Positions 36,402-48,149 of a DNA stretch of 64,000 bases are shown here, piece after piece. The stretch is from Delphinapterus leucas (taxonomy: Eukaryota; Chordata; Mammalia; Artiodactyla; Monodontidae): contig NW_022097993.1 of NCBI RefSeq assembly GCF_002288925.2, positions 13,332,615 through 13,396,614 of the forward strand. Direction: 5' to 3'. Within the stretch, counting starts at the first letter, position 1. Every line of letters starts with the position of its first letter. The notes under the pieces are model-generated. The model made no database searches. It was not told the DNA's origin and saw nothing but the letters and a program-made list of their open reading frames with translations. The translations under genes and the position numbers were made by a program.

Positions 36402-38667
36402 ACAAGCCATATCTCAAAGACATAATTTTATTTATATAAAAACTCTATTAAATCTGTGGAAAGAAGAGCTCAATACCAAAAAAATAAGGTGGACAAAGGG
36501 TATGACAGACTATTAGTAGGAAATAAATACTTTTAAAATATAAAAAATGCTCAACTACATCTTATGACAGCTTCATATTCACAAACTCTCACCACACGTC
36601 CTCCTGTGTGACATTTTCTCTTATGTGAATGGTCAAAGCTCAGTACCTTAATATGTTATTCTATAACTATACCCTTTATGGGAGTATAAGCTGAAACAAT
36701 TCCCTTGGAGGATAATTTAGCAATCTCAGTAAAATTGAACTCTTAGGAGTGTATTTACAAGTACGCTTACTTTTTCAAAAAGATCTATTTATGTAAATAT
36801 TTATTGAACCATCAACTGAGAACTTGGGAAGGTATAACAATTCTACATTTGAATACTAAGTCATCATTACAAATAATGAAATAGGACTTTACAACTGTGA
36901 TGATTATATGCAAGGAATTGGCACCAATCATTTCTCCTTGGAAGAAGAACTAGGAAAGGAAAAGGGGCAGGAGGGAAACATGTTTTTTCTTCTATATCCA
37001 CTGGACCATTTGAAATTTTGTTCCAATGAGCATACATTATTTTAGGGTAAAAAAGTCTATGTTTTCAATGTCATTCTTCACGTTGATTAGCTGTCTGAGA
37101 AAAAACTGTTTAGAAAAAGAGAAATGTGTCTCTCCTTTGGTTTCCTTTTTTAGTAGCTATACTTCCCTGATGCATTTGAATATATCAAATATACGAGGGG
37201 AAGGCAGACAGAGTGAGTAACATGAAAATCACATAGTTGTATTTTTCCAGTTAGAATTACTCCTGGAACTGGCATATTCTGAAAGCCAGCTACAAATAGG
37301 TACCAGGTACTGTGCTAGGGAGGAGGAGATTTAGAGATAATTGACTGGGACCCTTCCTTCAAGATATCAAGGTCAATGGCAACTCCCAAGTGTATAGAGG
37401 ATCCCAGAAATCAACTATCTTCCACATTCTTTAATTCAACTCTATGCCAAACATTGAGCTCTTTCTACATGGAAGAAATTATATTAGGTGCTGTGAGTAT
37501 AGCAATCTGTGAAGGGTACAGACTAAAATGTATTTCTCTGACAGAAATCTTTGTAACAAATGAGTTGACATTAGCAGATTTCCAAATATCACTCGCTCTC
37601 TCTTTAGCTGGGGAGGTTGTCCCCAGGTGAGCTGCAAATTTAGAAACTATCTTTGAAGCAAATATCTTTAACAAGAGGGATTTCCAGAACTTATTTCTAA
37701 AATTGCTTATATTTCAATCAGGACAAGGTTTTCTACAACAAAAACATAACACATTTTAAAAGAGAAATTTAAAGGCTTTTCATCCCACAGACAATCCCTT
37801 TGTCTTATGTTTCTCCCTAACATCCCCACAATCTATGCCATGTTTCCTTTTTTAGTCTCTATAGCACATTTAGCTGTTTTTTTCCCCTTTTCTTCCATCT
37901 TTGTACCAAGAGCTGCATTAAAAAGAAGAGTCATAGCACATAATACTTAGCACCTTCATTTTGAAATTTTCTTCTCACTGGTCATTGAATATGATTGGTT
38001 GTGACTGTGAATCCAATAGCCTTAGGTCTACTTACACTTTTTCTACTCTTTTCCTCTCGTTTCTACAGATTGGAATTTAACAGCTCTTGTGACACTCTGT
38101 TAAGTGGAACTCAGATTCTTTGCATAATGATTCTATTTCTCCTCTCAGAGCTTCAGGCTGACAACTGTAAATACCCTTCCCATGCTGATCTCCTGGATGG
38201 TGCCTCTTCTCTAAAGGCACTTCCTCTTATTAGTCATCTTTCCTGAAAACCAGAAACGAACAAAGGTCACATTTACTGGAAATTTCAATGAGAACTACAG
38301 ATCTTCTAATGCAGTTCCTATACTCATATTTTTACTGGCTTTTTTGACAATATATGTAAAAATATCTACATATTTTATTTTTCCAATAAAACACCTTGTT
38401 TTCATGTCAGCTCCATAATATATTTGCTATTCGTGGATTTGTTGGTGCAAAATACATTTGACAATCAATAAAGTTATAACAACTGTTAATTTATATAGAA
38501 CAACACTGTTATTTATTTTGCTGTAATGTGTCATTTTTTATTTATAAAATAGGAAAACTAAGATAACATTTCTTTGGCCTCTCCTCATTGTAGTTTCCTA
38601 AACTCAGTATAAAAGTTTAATGAGGAATGAAGATATCCAAACTTGAGATTATTGGTAGCAAAGTTAT
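36402..38667. other. AT-rich DNA; faint L2 traces, no genes
   Basis: Minus-strand L2 3'-end traces may be present at about 36785-36845 and 37430-37510 (CTATGCCAAACATTGAGCTC, then TTAGGTGCTGTGAGTATAGC). Nothing coding is seen. The frames at 37376-37630 and 37995-38246 carry no recognisable domain. Confidence 0.45.
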
Positions 38668-38677
38668 TAAATATTTT

Positions 38678-38884
38678 GTTTGTTTGTTTCTGCAGTACGC
38701 GGGCCTCTCACTGTTGTGGCCTCTCCCATTGCAGAGCACAGGCTCCTGATGCGCAGGCTCAAAGGCCATGGCTCACGGGCCCAGCCGCTCTGCGGCAATG
38801 TGGGATCTTCCCTTACCGGGGCACGAAACCGTGTCCCCTGCATTGGCAGGCGGACTCTCAACCACTGCACCACCAGGGAAGCCC
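38678..38884 (-). mobile_element. CHR-2-type SINE
   Basis: The 10-base duplication TAAATATTTT lies at 38668-38677 and 38885-38894. The tail appears as (TTTG)n rather than pure T. The B box carries a substitution (GGTTTCG in place of GGGTTCG), which probably weakens it as a pol III promoter. Otherwise the element is full length. Confidence 0.92.
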
Positions 38885-38894
38885 TAAATATTTT

Positions 38895-41284
38895 TTAACT
38901 GGACATATTTTCAGTTTTAATAATTATACAAATTTTGAGCAGCTAGACTAGAAGAGGAAGTTACTAAGTGCTAAGCTATATTGTCTGTGTTTGTATTAAA
39001 GACAGCACACGCAATGGAAATTTTAAAAGTACACTGGAATGTTAAAACTATTGTTCAAAATCATCGTGGACATAACTAAAAAAGATGTGCAAAGCACTGG
39101 AGTTAAAGTAATGATAAGAAATGATCCAATGAGCAACGTAGGTACCAGGCAGAAAGCTTCCCCGCACTGTGGAAAGTAAATAAACTGATTTGGAATAGTA
39201 AGCAAATGCAAGTTAAGCTGGAAAATGATGCAGCAAATTCACTGTGTCAAACTGAATAGAATATTTCAGCTAACAACACTGTATTTCTCAAATCTATTCA
39301 TAGCAGACAAGAGAAAATTGGCTCTCAGAAGTAGACAGGGGAGAATCGTGTTATGTGGATAAGAAAAAGGAGATTCACTAAAGCAGTGAATTTCTGTTCC
39401 CATCAGAACAGAGAGAGGCCCAGATTCCTCAGACATTTTCTTTGTATGTGTCACTGCCAGAATCATTAGCACCACGGCTAATCAGAGCTTGCTCCAGTGA
39501 CACAGCCTGACCCCTAACTGCCCTCTCAGAAAATATATAAACAACTCAGGTGGTGGCCACTTATACTCAGGAAGTGTCTCTCCTGTTTTCTGGATGAGAT
39601 ATGGAAGTAGAATCACGTTTCATTCTAGTTAGTAAACCTGATAGAAGATTTAATAGACAGGCCTGATCCTCAAAAAACACTGACCTATCTGTGCATTATC
39701 AACCCGGAAAGTTACAGTGTCAAGTGAAAGGGAGAAGGAGATGTTTATTTGACTGTAAACTTGTCTGATAACTTATTGATATAAATGTTAAAACACAGAT
39801 GCCTGGGTCTACCTCAGATATTCTACATCTGCATATTTGGGTAGGGTGTAAGAATTTACCTTTTGAAAGGCTCTTAGGTTGTATTGATGTTTGCAATGTG
39901 AAGATCACACAGACTAGAGCTAAAGCACTTTCTTCACTTTAAATATTCCCCGTGTAACTGATGACCGCCAATTTGCTACGACCCCATTTCCTGCCTTACT
40001 TCCCCCTGCTCTGCTCTGTATCCCGGGTAACCACATTTTCCAGGCTCCATCGCCCTCTCACTCTGGGAAAGATTGGCCAATCAGAGGTACACTGATTTGC
40101 ATAATCACTCTTTTTCTTGCTTCTCTAAACCTGAGGCTGTTAGTGGTTTTCAGCTGTTAATTTCTAAATTGCTTCACCATCCTTTGTTTGACTTCACAGC
40201 TATTTCATCAGAAATGTAACCAATTATCTGTGTTAAATACGAAAGGTCTAAAATTGCTTCTCTTTCTGGGATCTACCCTAACTGGAAAATATAGTACAAT
40301 GTCTCATAGAACTAGCATATTCATAGATGCTTCAGGATGAGAAATCAAAAAGTTGACAAAGCTAAACTTTGGGTTTTGGGATAAACATAATCATGAGAAC
40401 TTCCTTGTATATCCATTTCCAAAAGATAGATTGTAAAAATTTTCCTATTAAATCCCACTCACATGTGAGAGATTTTAATCATTTAGAAGGAAAATAAGTT
40501 TAAATACTGATAAATCTGAGTCTATAAATTATTAAAACAAAACAAAACAGTTAACTCCATTGAGGAACAGGAATGGTATTAGAAAGGTTTTCATTTTCTT
40601 TTATGGGGCAGGAGGAGGTCAAAACACGTAACTTCAGCAAATCACTATTTGTGAGACTTGGGAGCCATAGTATTGACTTTGGTAAAGCCAAATGTGATTA
40701 GAACAATGTGTCCCTTCAGTTTAAGGCAGGTCAACTCCTAGAGAAGAGAAACCAGTGAAAGCCCAAAGATTTCTTAGATCCCCACCTCATCTTCCTATGT
40801 GTTGCTGTTGCTGGTGGCCTAGTGTTTTGGCCAGTGTCATGTACTATGTATAGATTCTTAATATTTAGTGATAAGAATGATTGCTCTTTAATATTTTTGT
40901 CATTTTAGGAATCAAAACTCAAGACTATTGATTTGCAAACCACTGATTTAAAACCTTGCTAATTGGTTTCCCATGAGGAAGTAATTTTTGCGCCTCTGAC
41001 AATTTATACAAAAGGTTGAGGAGTGGGGAGTGAAGGAAGAATATATAAGAAGTTCTTTGTATACCAGGCTCTGAAACTATTCCAATTATACACTGGAATG
41101 AAAAGTTGTTACCAACAACTTTGTATGCTTCAAAAGGATAATCAAACAGAAGAAAACAAAGAAAAAAATACTATCAATTTTGAAGTGTTACATTTGGAAT
41201 CTGTACCTTTCACAGAAAAAAAAATTATGGATCTCATTTTGATAGCTGTAAGATTTGACAACTGAAAATAGTACACTTACTTCC
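38895..41284. other. Unannotated DNA with a promoter-like patch
   Basis: The patch at 39955-40140 is GC-richer than its surroundings. It holds ATTGGCCAATCAG (40072-40084, a CCAAT box in both directions) and a perfect octamer ATTTGCAT (40095-40102). It may be part of an old LTR. No exon or open frame of note follows it. Confidence 0.4.
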
Positions 41285-41530
41285 TTTAAATGCTTAATAT
41301 GTGTCAGGCAATGTTCTAAGTGCTTTACACATTTTAGCTTATTTAAGAATTGAAAGAAATCAACATGACAAGAACTATTATTATCTCAATTTCAAAGGTA
41401 GGAAAGCTGAGACCGGAGAGATTCAGTAATTGCCCAAGTGACACAGCTCCTATGTAGCAGGGCCAGGATTTGGGTGCAGGCAGATTGCCGCTAGAGTCCA
41501 TGCTCTTAGTAACCAGCGTGAGCGGCCTCC
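41285..41530 (-). repeat. MIR SINE, nearly complete
   Basis: Read in reverse it runs from the tRNA-like head (AAGAGCATGGACTCTAG at the right end) through the core (ACCTTGGGC-like, GAAATTGAGATAATAATAGT) to the tail at AAGTGCTTTACACATTTTAG. It is diverged, as expected for a MIR. Confidence 0.85.
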
Positions 41531-42639
41531 TCCTGTACCGTGATCCATGACACCTGTTAACTATTCTAGGCAGAGAAACTCTCAGCTCAAAAAAGTTAAT
41601 AGCATCTTGAGTTGAGTGGGGAGAAAGTTCTGAATAAGGTCTCAGGAGGAATAAATTTCTGGTGTGTATAGAAAATTAGAGCTGGGAAGATGCCTAAATT
41701 CTCATATTTTTCCCTTACATTGATATAAGTATGCAAGTTTTGCCTTGCAATGGGTTTTAGTTGGTGATCACAGACTTTACCTCATATTTCTGAGCTCGTG
41801 ATTGCTGCATGGGGACAAAATGGTCATTTAAAAACTGCAGGGATATTTTCAAATTGGGTTGTAGAAACCTGTTTCCATCCCTTTCTGATGGCGAAGGCTT
41901 GAGATGGGAACTGTGAGATCTGATGGTAGCCTCTCTGCCTACTATTTAGAGAAGACTGGTCCACAGTAAGAAAAACTGGAGCCAGCATGTTAGAAAATTG
42001 ACGACTGAAAGTGGTCTGCATGTATTGGGGAGGGGAGTGACATAGAGTGAGAATTTTTTTACCACACCAAACCCAGTATGAATTTTTTGCTTCTGTCATT
42101 TACAAAAAACAAAAACAAAAACTACTGATGGTATAAATATGCCTTTAATATTATTTATACATAGTTTTCATTGAGAACAGGGTAAAATATTTTTCAGAGA
42201 TTATGTTGTTACTCCTGGGCATCTTTTAAATGCAGGGAGTATGTATTTTCTTTCTTCCTGAAGATAGGAGAAAGAAAGAAAGAGAATTCCTATCTGTACA
42301 GGCAGGGGTCTCTAATAGCACTGTGCTGGATTTGTGCTCAGAAGCGAGACTCAGCCGTATTAGTAAATCCGAGCTGAGCAACACTAGCTCATAAACAATA
42401 GGGTAAACGATATCCAATATTAAATGTCTTTGTATACTTTTACAAAAAACCAGCAGACTTGTTTAACCCCACATTGGGAAATAAAGAGAAGGACTATCAT
42501 AGTTTGGAATGAATTGATATGAGATGACAACAGTAAAGATGGAAGTAACAGAGTCCTAACGTGTGTCCAGTGAAAAACTGGATAAGTCACAAATAGGATG
42601 TATAGACTTTATCAAGACTCTGTTCTCATAACCCCTGTA
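41531..42639. other. AT-rich DNA without recognised features
   Basis: There is an (AAAG)n-like patch at 42268-42282. The open frames at 41824-42099 and 42226-42417 on the minus strand show no known domain. Confidence 0.45.
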
Positions 42640-42840
42640 CTTTCCCTATTAGACCATCATACACTATTGTTATGGCACATTTACCTGCATCCCTAGGCTA
42701 CATACTCAAGGATTAATCTTGTTCTGTGCTTGGTTTACTGTTGGATCCACAGTGCCTAAGAACTGACCTAGGATTTAGTAGGCACCTATTAAGTATTTGC
42801 TGAATAAGTGAATGAACAAATCAATAAGTGAAATAAATAA
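42640..42840 (+). repeat. L2 LINE 3' end
   Basis: TTTAGTAGGCACCTATTAAG followed by TATTTGCTGAATAAGTGAAT and GAACAAA corresponds to the L2 tail (GTAGGCGCTCAATAAATATT and TTGAATGAATGAA). The upstream CTTGTTCTGTGCTTGG and ATCCACAGTGCCTAAGAACT agree with the preceding L2 text. Confidence 0.7.
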
Positions 42841-43539
42841 CAAAGAGATTTAATGTCCCTCAGAGACCAGGCGCAATGCTAATATCTTTCTCAATAATGG
42901 TGAGGAAGGAATAATACTTATTGGCTCTGTAAAGAACTGATATGTTGGTGCCCAAATACCAAAACCTGCTCATAACCTTCCAACTTGGCTATTTTATTTG
43001 AAATTAGCAATGTCAATTGTATATGCCAAATTAGTGTCATTTACCTTTTTTTTATCTTACGTACACCCTTCTATGAAAATTATGTTTAGATTCTAATCAA
43101 ATTAAAGCATTTTGCCTAAAGTCCAGAAATAGGAAATGATAAAAAATAATGTGGAGATCTTTTAAATATTTCATTTCAAAGTAGAGAACATCATTTAGGA
43201 TTTCAGTAGCAGTGGGTATTTTAAGTTCTTTGCAGAAATTAACTGTGGGATTTTCTTCCCATCTAGATATAGAGAAATTTCAATATGTACATTCACACAC
43301 TACTCTTCTCTGTGAGAACTGAGGTGGGGTGGGGAATTACTTTTCTTTTCTCTAATCCTGGATTAGTGACCATATTAAACCTTTAGATTCTTGTGAGGAT
43401 TCTAGCATAAGTAAAGTAATTAACAAGTGAGAATGGAAGTTGAAATGTCAGTGGTAAGTGCAATATATGTGTGCCTAAAGAATTACAACATTTTTCATTC
43501 TATATTGTCTTCATTCCTTAATTATTTTCAATATTTAGG
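42841..43539. other. AT-rich DNA without recognised features
   Basis: Nothing coding or repetitive is recognised. Confidence 0.45.
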
Positions 43540-44060
43540 AAATATATTCTTAGCATCTTCTAAGTGTAGGCCACTATAACATGATGGAGACTGGAAATAT
43601 ATCATACAGAAGCCCCTGGTCCAGGAACTTAAGGTCCCGTGGGAGAGTCAGGCACGTAGCTGAGATCTGCTGGGGCACAGAGGAAGCATGCCCACCTCAC
43701 CCTGAGGGGTTAGGGGAGGATTCTTTGAAGATTTAAGATGCAAACTAAACTGTAACTGTTAAAAGGGAATCAACCACAGTTAAAAATAGAAATGGGAATG
43801 AGATTGGTGGCATTTTAGCAGAGAGAAAAGAATGAATAAAGGCTTAGAAGCTAAAAACAACATGGAGTGTTTATTGAATTAAAAGTAGTCTTACATGTCT
43901 GGAGGATAAGGTGTGAGGTCTGGAATGGAGAGATTGGGCTGTAGAGATTGGCATGAACCAGTATGTCCTCCTAAGAAACTTGGGTTTTATTCTGTGAATA
44001 CTGAGGGGAGGGGCATAGAAGGATTTTGAGCAATATCATTATACAACCATCCTGCATTTT
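43540..44060 (-). repeat. L2 LINE fragment
   Basis: Minus-strand L2 begins with its 3' end (AATATTTAGGAAATATATTC, then CTTCTAAGTGTAGGCCACT) and continues upstream through GAACTTAAGGTCCCGTGGGA to AAACTTGGGTTTTATTCTGT and AAGGATTTTGAGCAATATCA. These have the expected order but are well diverged. Confidence 0.65.
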
Positions 44061-44790
44061 CGATGGATCATTCTGTGTGGAAGAGTATTGTGACACCAGA
44101 GGGAGGGATACACATCACAGAGAAACTTCAAACCTTGCTAAGAAGAAAATCTTTAAAAATATAGATAAAGGTGAATTATTACCATCAAAATAGAAAATTA
44201 AATTTACAGACAACTTCTTGTTAGCAACAATACATTCCTTAAGACAGTGCTGAGGCAGAGTTAACTGGCAACTTACAATTCTGTACTCGCTAAAACTTCA
44301 TCAAAGAGTTGGGAGAAATAAAGACATTTTTAGATAAAGACTAGAGTTTATGTTTCACAGATCATCTCTAAAATAATTTCTAAGGGATATATTTCAGCAA
44401 TAAAAAGTATGAACACAGATAAATAAAGTAGGATATTAAAGAAATAACAACAACAAAAACTTGTGGTGGGCAATTAATAAATGTATTACTACATGTAATT
44501 AAACATAGGCCATCATAAAAAAACATTTCTCCTATGTAAACATCTGGAAATAAATTTTCAAATAACAATACCAAGAAAAGGGAGATAGAAAAGGTGGTGG
44601 TGAGCTGTTCAGCGAGCAGTTAAAATATGTTAAAGTTTTTATCATGTTCAAGAAGAGGAAAAAAGAAAAAAGAAAAAAAAAGAAGAGGATATATGTTCTA
44701 AATAGCTGAAGTGACTTGTTTTTAAAACCCACACTATGTTGAATTATAAGAGGACAATGGCATTTAATCGCTTCAGTCCTTCCCACTTAC
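44061..44790. other. AT-rich DNA with a purine tract
   Basis: A (GAAAAA)-type purine tract lies at 44650-44688. Nothing else is recognised. Confidence 0.45.
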
Positions 44791-44803
44791 CAATTTGTTT
44801 CTT

Positions 44804-45072
44804 CTTCTTTCTTTCTTTCTTTCTGGCTGTGTTGGGTCTTCGTTGCTGTGTGTGGCCTATTCTCTAGTTGCAGCGTACTCTTTGTTGAGGGCTTCTCATT
44901 GCGGTGGCTTCTCTTCTCGAGGAGCATTGGCTCTAGAGTGCGCAGGCTTCAGTAGTTGTGGCTCGTGGGTTTATTTGCTCCGTGGCATGTAGAATCTTCC
45001 TGGACCAGGACTCGAACCCTTGTCCCCTGTATTGGCAGGCGAATTCTTAACCACTGAACCACCAGGGAAGTC
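44804..45072 (-). mobile_element. CHR-1-like SINE
   Basis: It resembles the element at 23837-24190 but is shorter. The tail is (CTTT)n at 44803-44823 and the inverted tRNA-like end is CCACCAGGGAAGTCC at 45059-45073. The imperfect 13-base duplication CAATYTRTTTCTT is at 44791-44803 and 45073-45085, with two mismatches, suggesting an older insertion than the CHR-2 copies. Confidence 0.85.
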
Positions 45073-45085
45073 CAATCTATTTCTT

Positions 45086-45446
45086 GTTGCTCAGAATTAA
45101 GTTCAAAGTAGAAGCTCCTTCTCGGTTTCCTCTACATTCTAGTGGTAAAAACGATCAACATACGTAAGAAATTATTAAGCAAATTAGAACATATGAAGGA
45201 TTGGACTTGTATTATTAGTAGGGTGGAGCTTCCTTAACATTTTTAATAACATCAGGGGTCTAGATGCCTTCCTCAGAGTTTTGAGGAGCCAGTACACCCA
45301 CACCTCCATCCACAATTGATTGAGTTCACCAGGTGCTGTTGGTGGCTTTATCCCGAGGCCGACTTCTGAGAATGAGAGTTCATTCTCCAGTATGCTCAGC
45401 GTCCTCCTCTGTTTTCTGCTTAGAAATGCAGCTCATATTTACTTAA
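45086..45446. other. DNA without recognised features between two SINEs
   Basis: Nothing coding or repetitive is recognised. Confidence 0.45.
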
Positions 45447-45463
45447 AATACAGTGATTGGCAG

Positions 45464-45622
45464 GGCTTCCCTGGTGGCGCAGTGGTTGAGAGTCCGCCTG
45501 CCGATGCAGGGGACGCAGGTTCGTGCCCTGGTCCAGGAGGATCCCATGTGCCGCGGAGAGGCTGAGCCCGTGAGCCATGGCCGCTGTCCGGAGCCTGTGC
45601 TCTGCAACGGGAGAGGCAAAAT
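45464..45622 (+). mobile_element. CHR-2-type SINE, short 3' end
   Basis: It is the only plus-strand CHR here. A perfect 17-base duplication, AATACAGTGATTGGCAG, lies at 45447-45463 and 45623-45639. A box TGGCGCAGTGG is at 45475-45485 and B box GGTTCGTGCC at 45518-45527. A 10-12-base gap follows GGCCGCTG relative to the other copies, and the element ends at GAGAGGCAAAAT, about 30 bases before the usual 3' end and without a long A-tail. The exact TSD argues that this short form inserted as such. Confidence 0.93.
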
Positions 45623-45639
45623 AATACAGTGATTGGCAG

Positions 45640-46644
45640 AGTCAGTGGGCTTTAGAAGAGGTGGTCGCAGCTGCACACTTCTATGTGAAATTCTGACCAC
45701 CTTCGTGCCTATGTGCCAGTGGGGACAGAATGAACAGTCTGAAGAGACTAAAGAAGTTGAGGAGACCCTGTCCACAGAAGGATTCTTCTCTCAGGTGGCT
45801 CTGAAACGATTAGGTATTGTTCATGAGAGATACCTCAGGGAAAATCACTGCTCCTTCTGAAAAGATAATTTAATTTGTAATAAAAGTTTGATATTTTATT
45901 AAACACTAAATTCAAAAATGCAGTTATATTTCAAAAAGTGCACCGCTGCTACTGAGAATACATAAAATATAGGAAAATATTGCTTTTAATAAGCCTGTGC
46001 CTTCAAATGCTTCGATGATTCACATGCTAACGTGAGCCATTACAGGCAAAATACGGTTTCTTGGTATTTGTGGCTTTGGCTATTCAAACGTTCTCACATA
46101 TACTAAGGAATTATATTTTTGTCATAAGTGTATTTAAAATAGGTTCCTTTACAAACTTCCCAAGGAAATGCCTCTGTTCTGTGTAGCTATTCGTATGGCT
46201 CTTTCCTCCTGGATCTTAGAAATGCTTTTCTTTTAATCCAATCTTCTGGAGGCACTTTTGCAGTTAATCTAAATTATTAGAGCCTTTTCTCCTGTGATAT
46301 AAACACTTAAAAGGTAGCCTTTCATTTATCTGAACATGCCCATGCAGGTTTTCTTTGTAAATTACACTTCAGAGACAATGCTTCGTTCTCCACCCAAAGT
46401 CTGAGCTGCAGAAGGGGAACAGTCTCATTGTATCAATATATTGTTTCTTGCTCTGGCTCAGAGGTCAGGGATTTTAAACTACAGAGAAGAAAGACTGAGT
46501 ATGACATGCCTGAATTTCAACATTGTGAAAATTAAATTCTAGCAGATATTGTCTTCCCTGCATTCATTTTTCTTTGTTCACCATTAAATTATCTTGATTA
46601 GGTTTTTAAAATCTTTATTCAACCTTTCACTTTATATCTTGTGT
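45640..46644. other. AT-rich DNA without recognised features
   Basis: Nothing coding or repetitive is recognised. The 75-codon frame at 45633-45860 overlaps the SINE edge and shows no domain. Confidence 0.45.
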
Positions 46645-46845
46645 CAGAAGTATGTGAGTCCTGGGTCTGTGGAAGCCAGGATTTTTCCTCTATACTCTTT
46701 AGTAGATGTGTCACCTTTGTCAAGTAAAGTAACATTTCTGAGACTTGTTCTCCTCATTTGGGAAGTAGATCCATGAAGATATCTCAGAGAGCGGTGATTA
46801 GAAATAATAAAATACCCAATGAGCACTTAACACATGTTAGTTTCT
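46645..46845 (+). repeat. MIR SINE
   Basis: Matches to the MIR in order: TGTCACCTTTGTCAAGTAAA, CTGAGACTTGTTCTCCTCAT, TTGGGAAGTAGATCC and, at the end, GAGCACTTAACACATG. It is strongly diverged. Confidence 0.65.
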
Positions 46846-48149
46846 TTGATTTCTCCTTCTTTTTTGCATCTTTCCTCTTTAACTGTAATCAAAACAGTAC
46901 TGTTTCTCTTTAAACAAAATGGCTCTAAGCAGATAAAAATTAAGACTAGTTCTGGAAAATTATTTTATGAGACAATACGTTGATTTTAGAGCTCTTCCAT
47001 CTTAGAAACTTTAGTTTTAAGACTTTCTTCTTTAATCCAGGTCTCTCATAGCCTCATGCATATTTCACCTTTCCTCCTATTTAAACCAGTTCTTAGGAAA
47101 TGACCTGCTAATTTTGTTTACACATAGTTGAAAATGACTCATGTGATTGTATGTTCCCAGGAAAAATTGTGTTTTAACAGAGCTCAAAGTTTTACAGTGA
47201 ATGTGTGTTCCCTGGTAGTAAAATTTGGGGAAACAAGTAATGGACAGCAGGTGAGAATCTGTTTACTTTTTAATCTGGACTCTGTGGGTATCACTCATTA
47301 AACCACATAAACCTCTGTCCTTGTACCTTCCCATGCTGATTGAGACCGTGAACATTTTACTCTGAAAATAAAGAAAAATGGCAATGGTTGTGTGCCTGCC
47401 CTCATAAAGTACAAAAGCCACATCATGAGGCTTTGACCAATTTGGGAATTCAGCTTTACAGAGGCACACTTTTCCTGGAAGGGCTCTTTAAGTTACAGTC
47501 CTGAATCATTCATATATCTTTCTGAAACCTGAGTTTAAAATTCTCTGTGACTTTAACCTTTGATTCATCACATTTCAAAATATTCTACCCTATATTCTAA
47601 TTTATCTCAAGATTTCTTCATACATTTTTTTCCTATCTTTAACATTTAAGTCTGCCATCTGCTTAATTTGTTTTACTGTGCAGGATTTAGCTGGAAGCAC
47701 GGTGAAAATAAAGCACTTATGGTGAGGAGCTTTTATTTTGCAAGTAATGAAAAAATAAATTCTATTCAGTGCAGGATTGAACATACTTAAACAGCAAACG
47801 GTAGAAGAGGAGGGTCAGAGGTAACATTTGCTTACATAGGCCGAGGGCAGTATTTCTGTGAACGTTTGGGAGAGGGGAAATGGAGAAGGAAGCACACAAG
47901 AGATAGGAAATAGAGGAAATTCCACTCTTTTTGAGATGGAGGTAGAAATTGTATAAACATGGTCAGTGCATACTTATGCATGCGAGGACAGGGTTTGTCA
48001 GGAGTAAAGAACATTCCTCTTTGTGTAGCATGGCATACAAAGTGACACGAGTCCCCTCCACTAAGAATGTCTTTCCTCTCATGTCCAGGATCACAGTTAG
48101 TCTGGCCTGGAATGGGCTTGAGTCATTTCACTCTCCTGTTCCACAGGGC
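46846..48149. other. AT-rich DNA without recognised features
   Basis: No gene is seen. Part of the right end may belong to the LTR that follows, whose start I could not fix. Confidence 0.4.

Noticed and set aside
44991..45060. tRNA-like 3' half with GGACTCGAACC-type text
   Set aside because: It is the inverted tRNA-derived head of a CHR-1-like SINE, not a tRNA gene.
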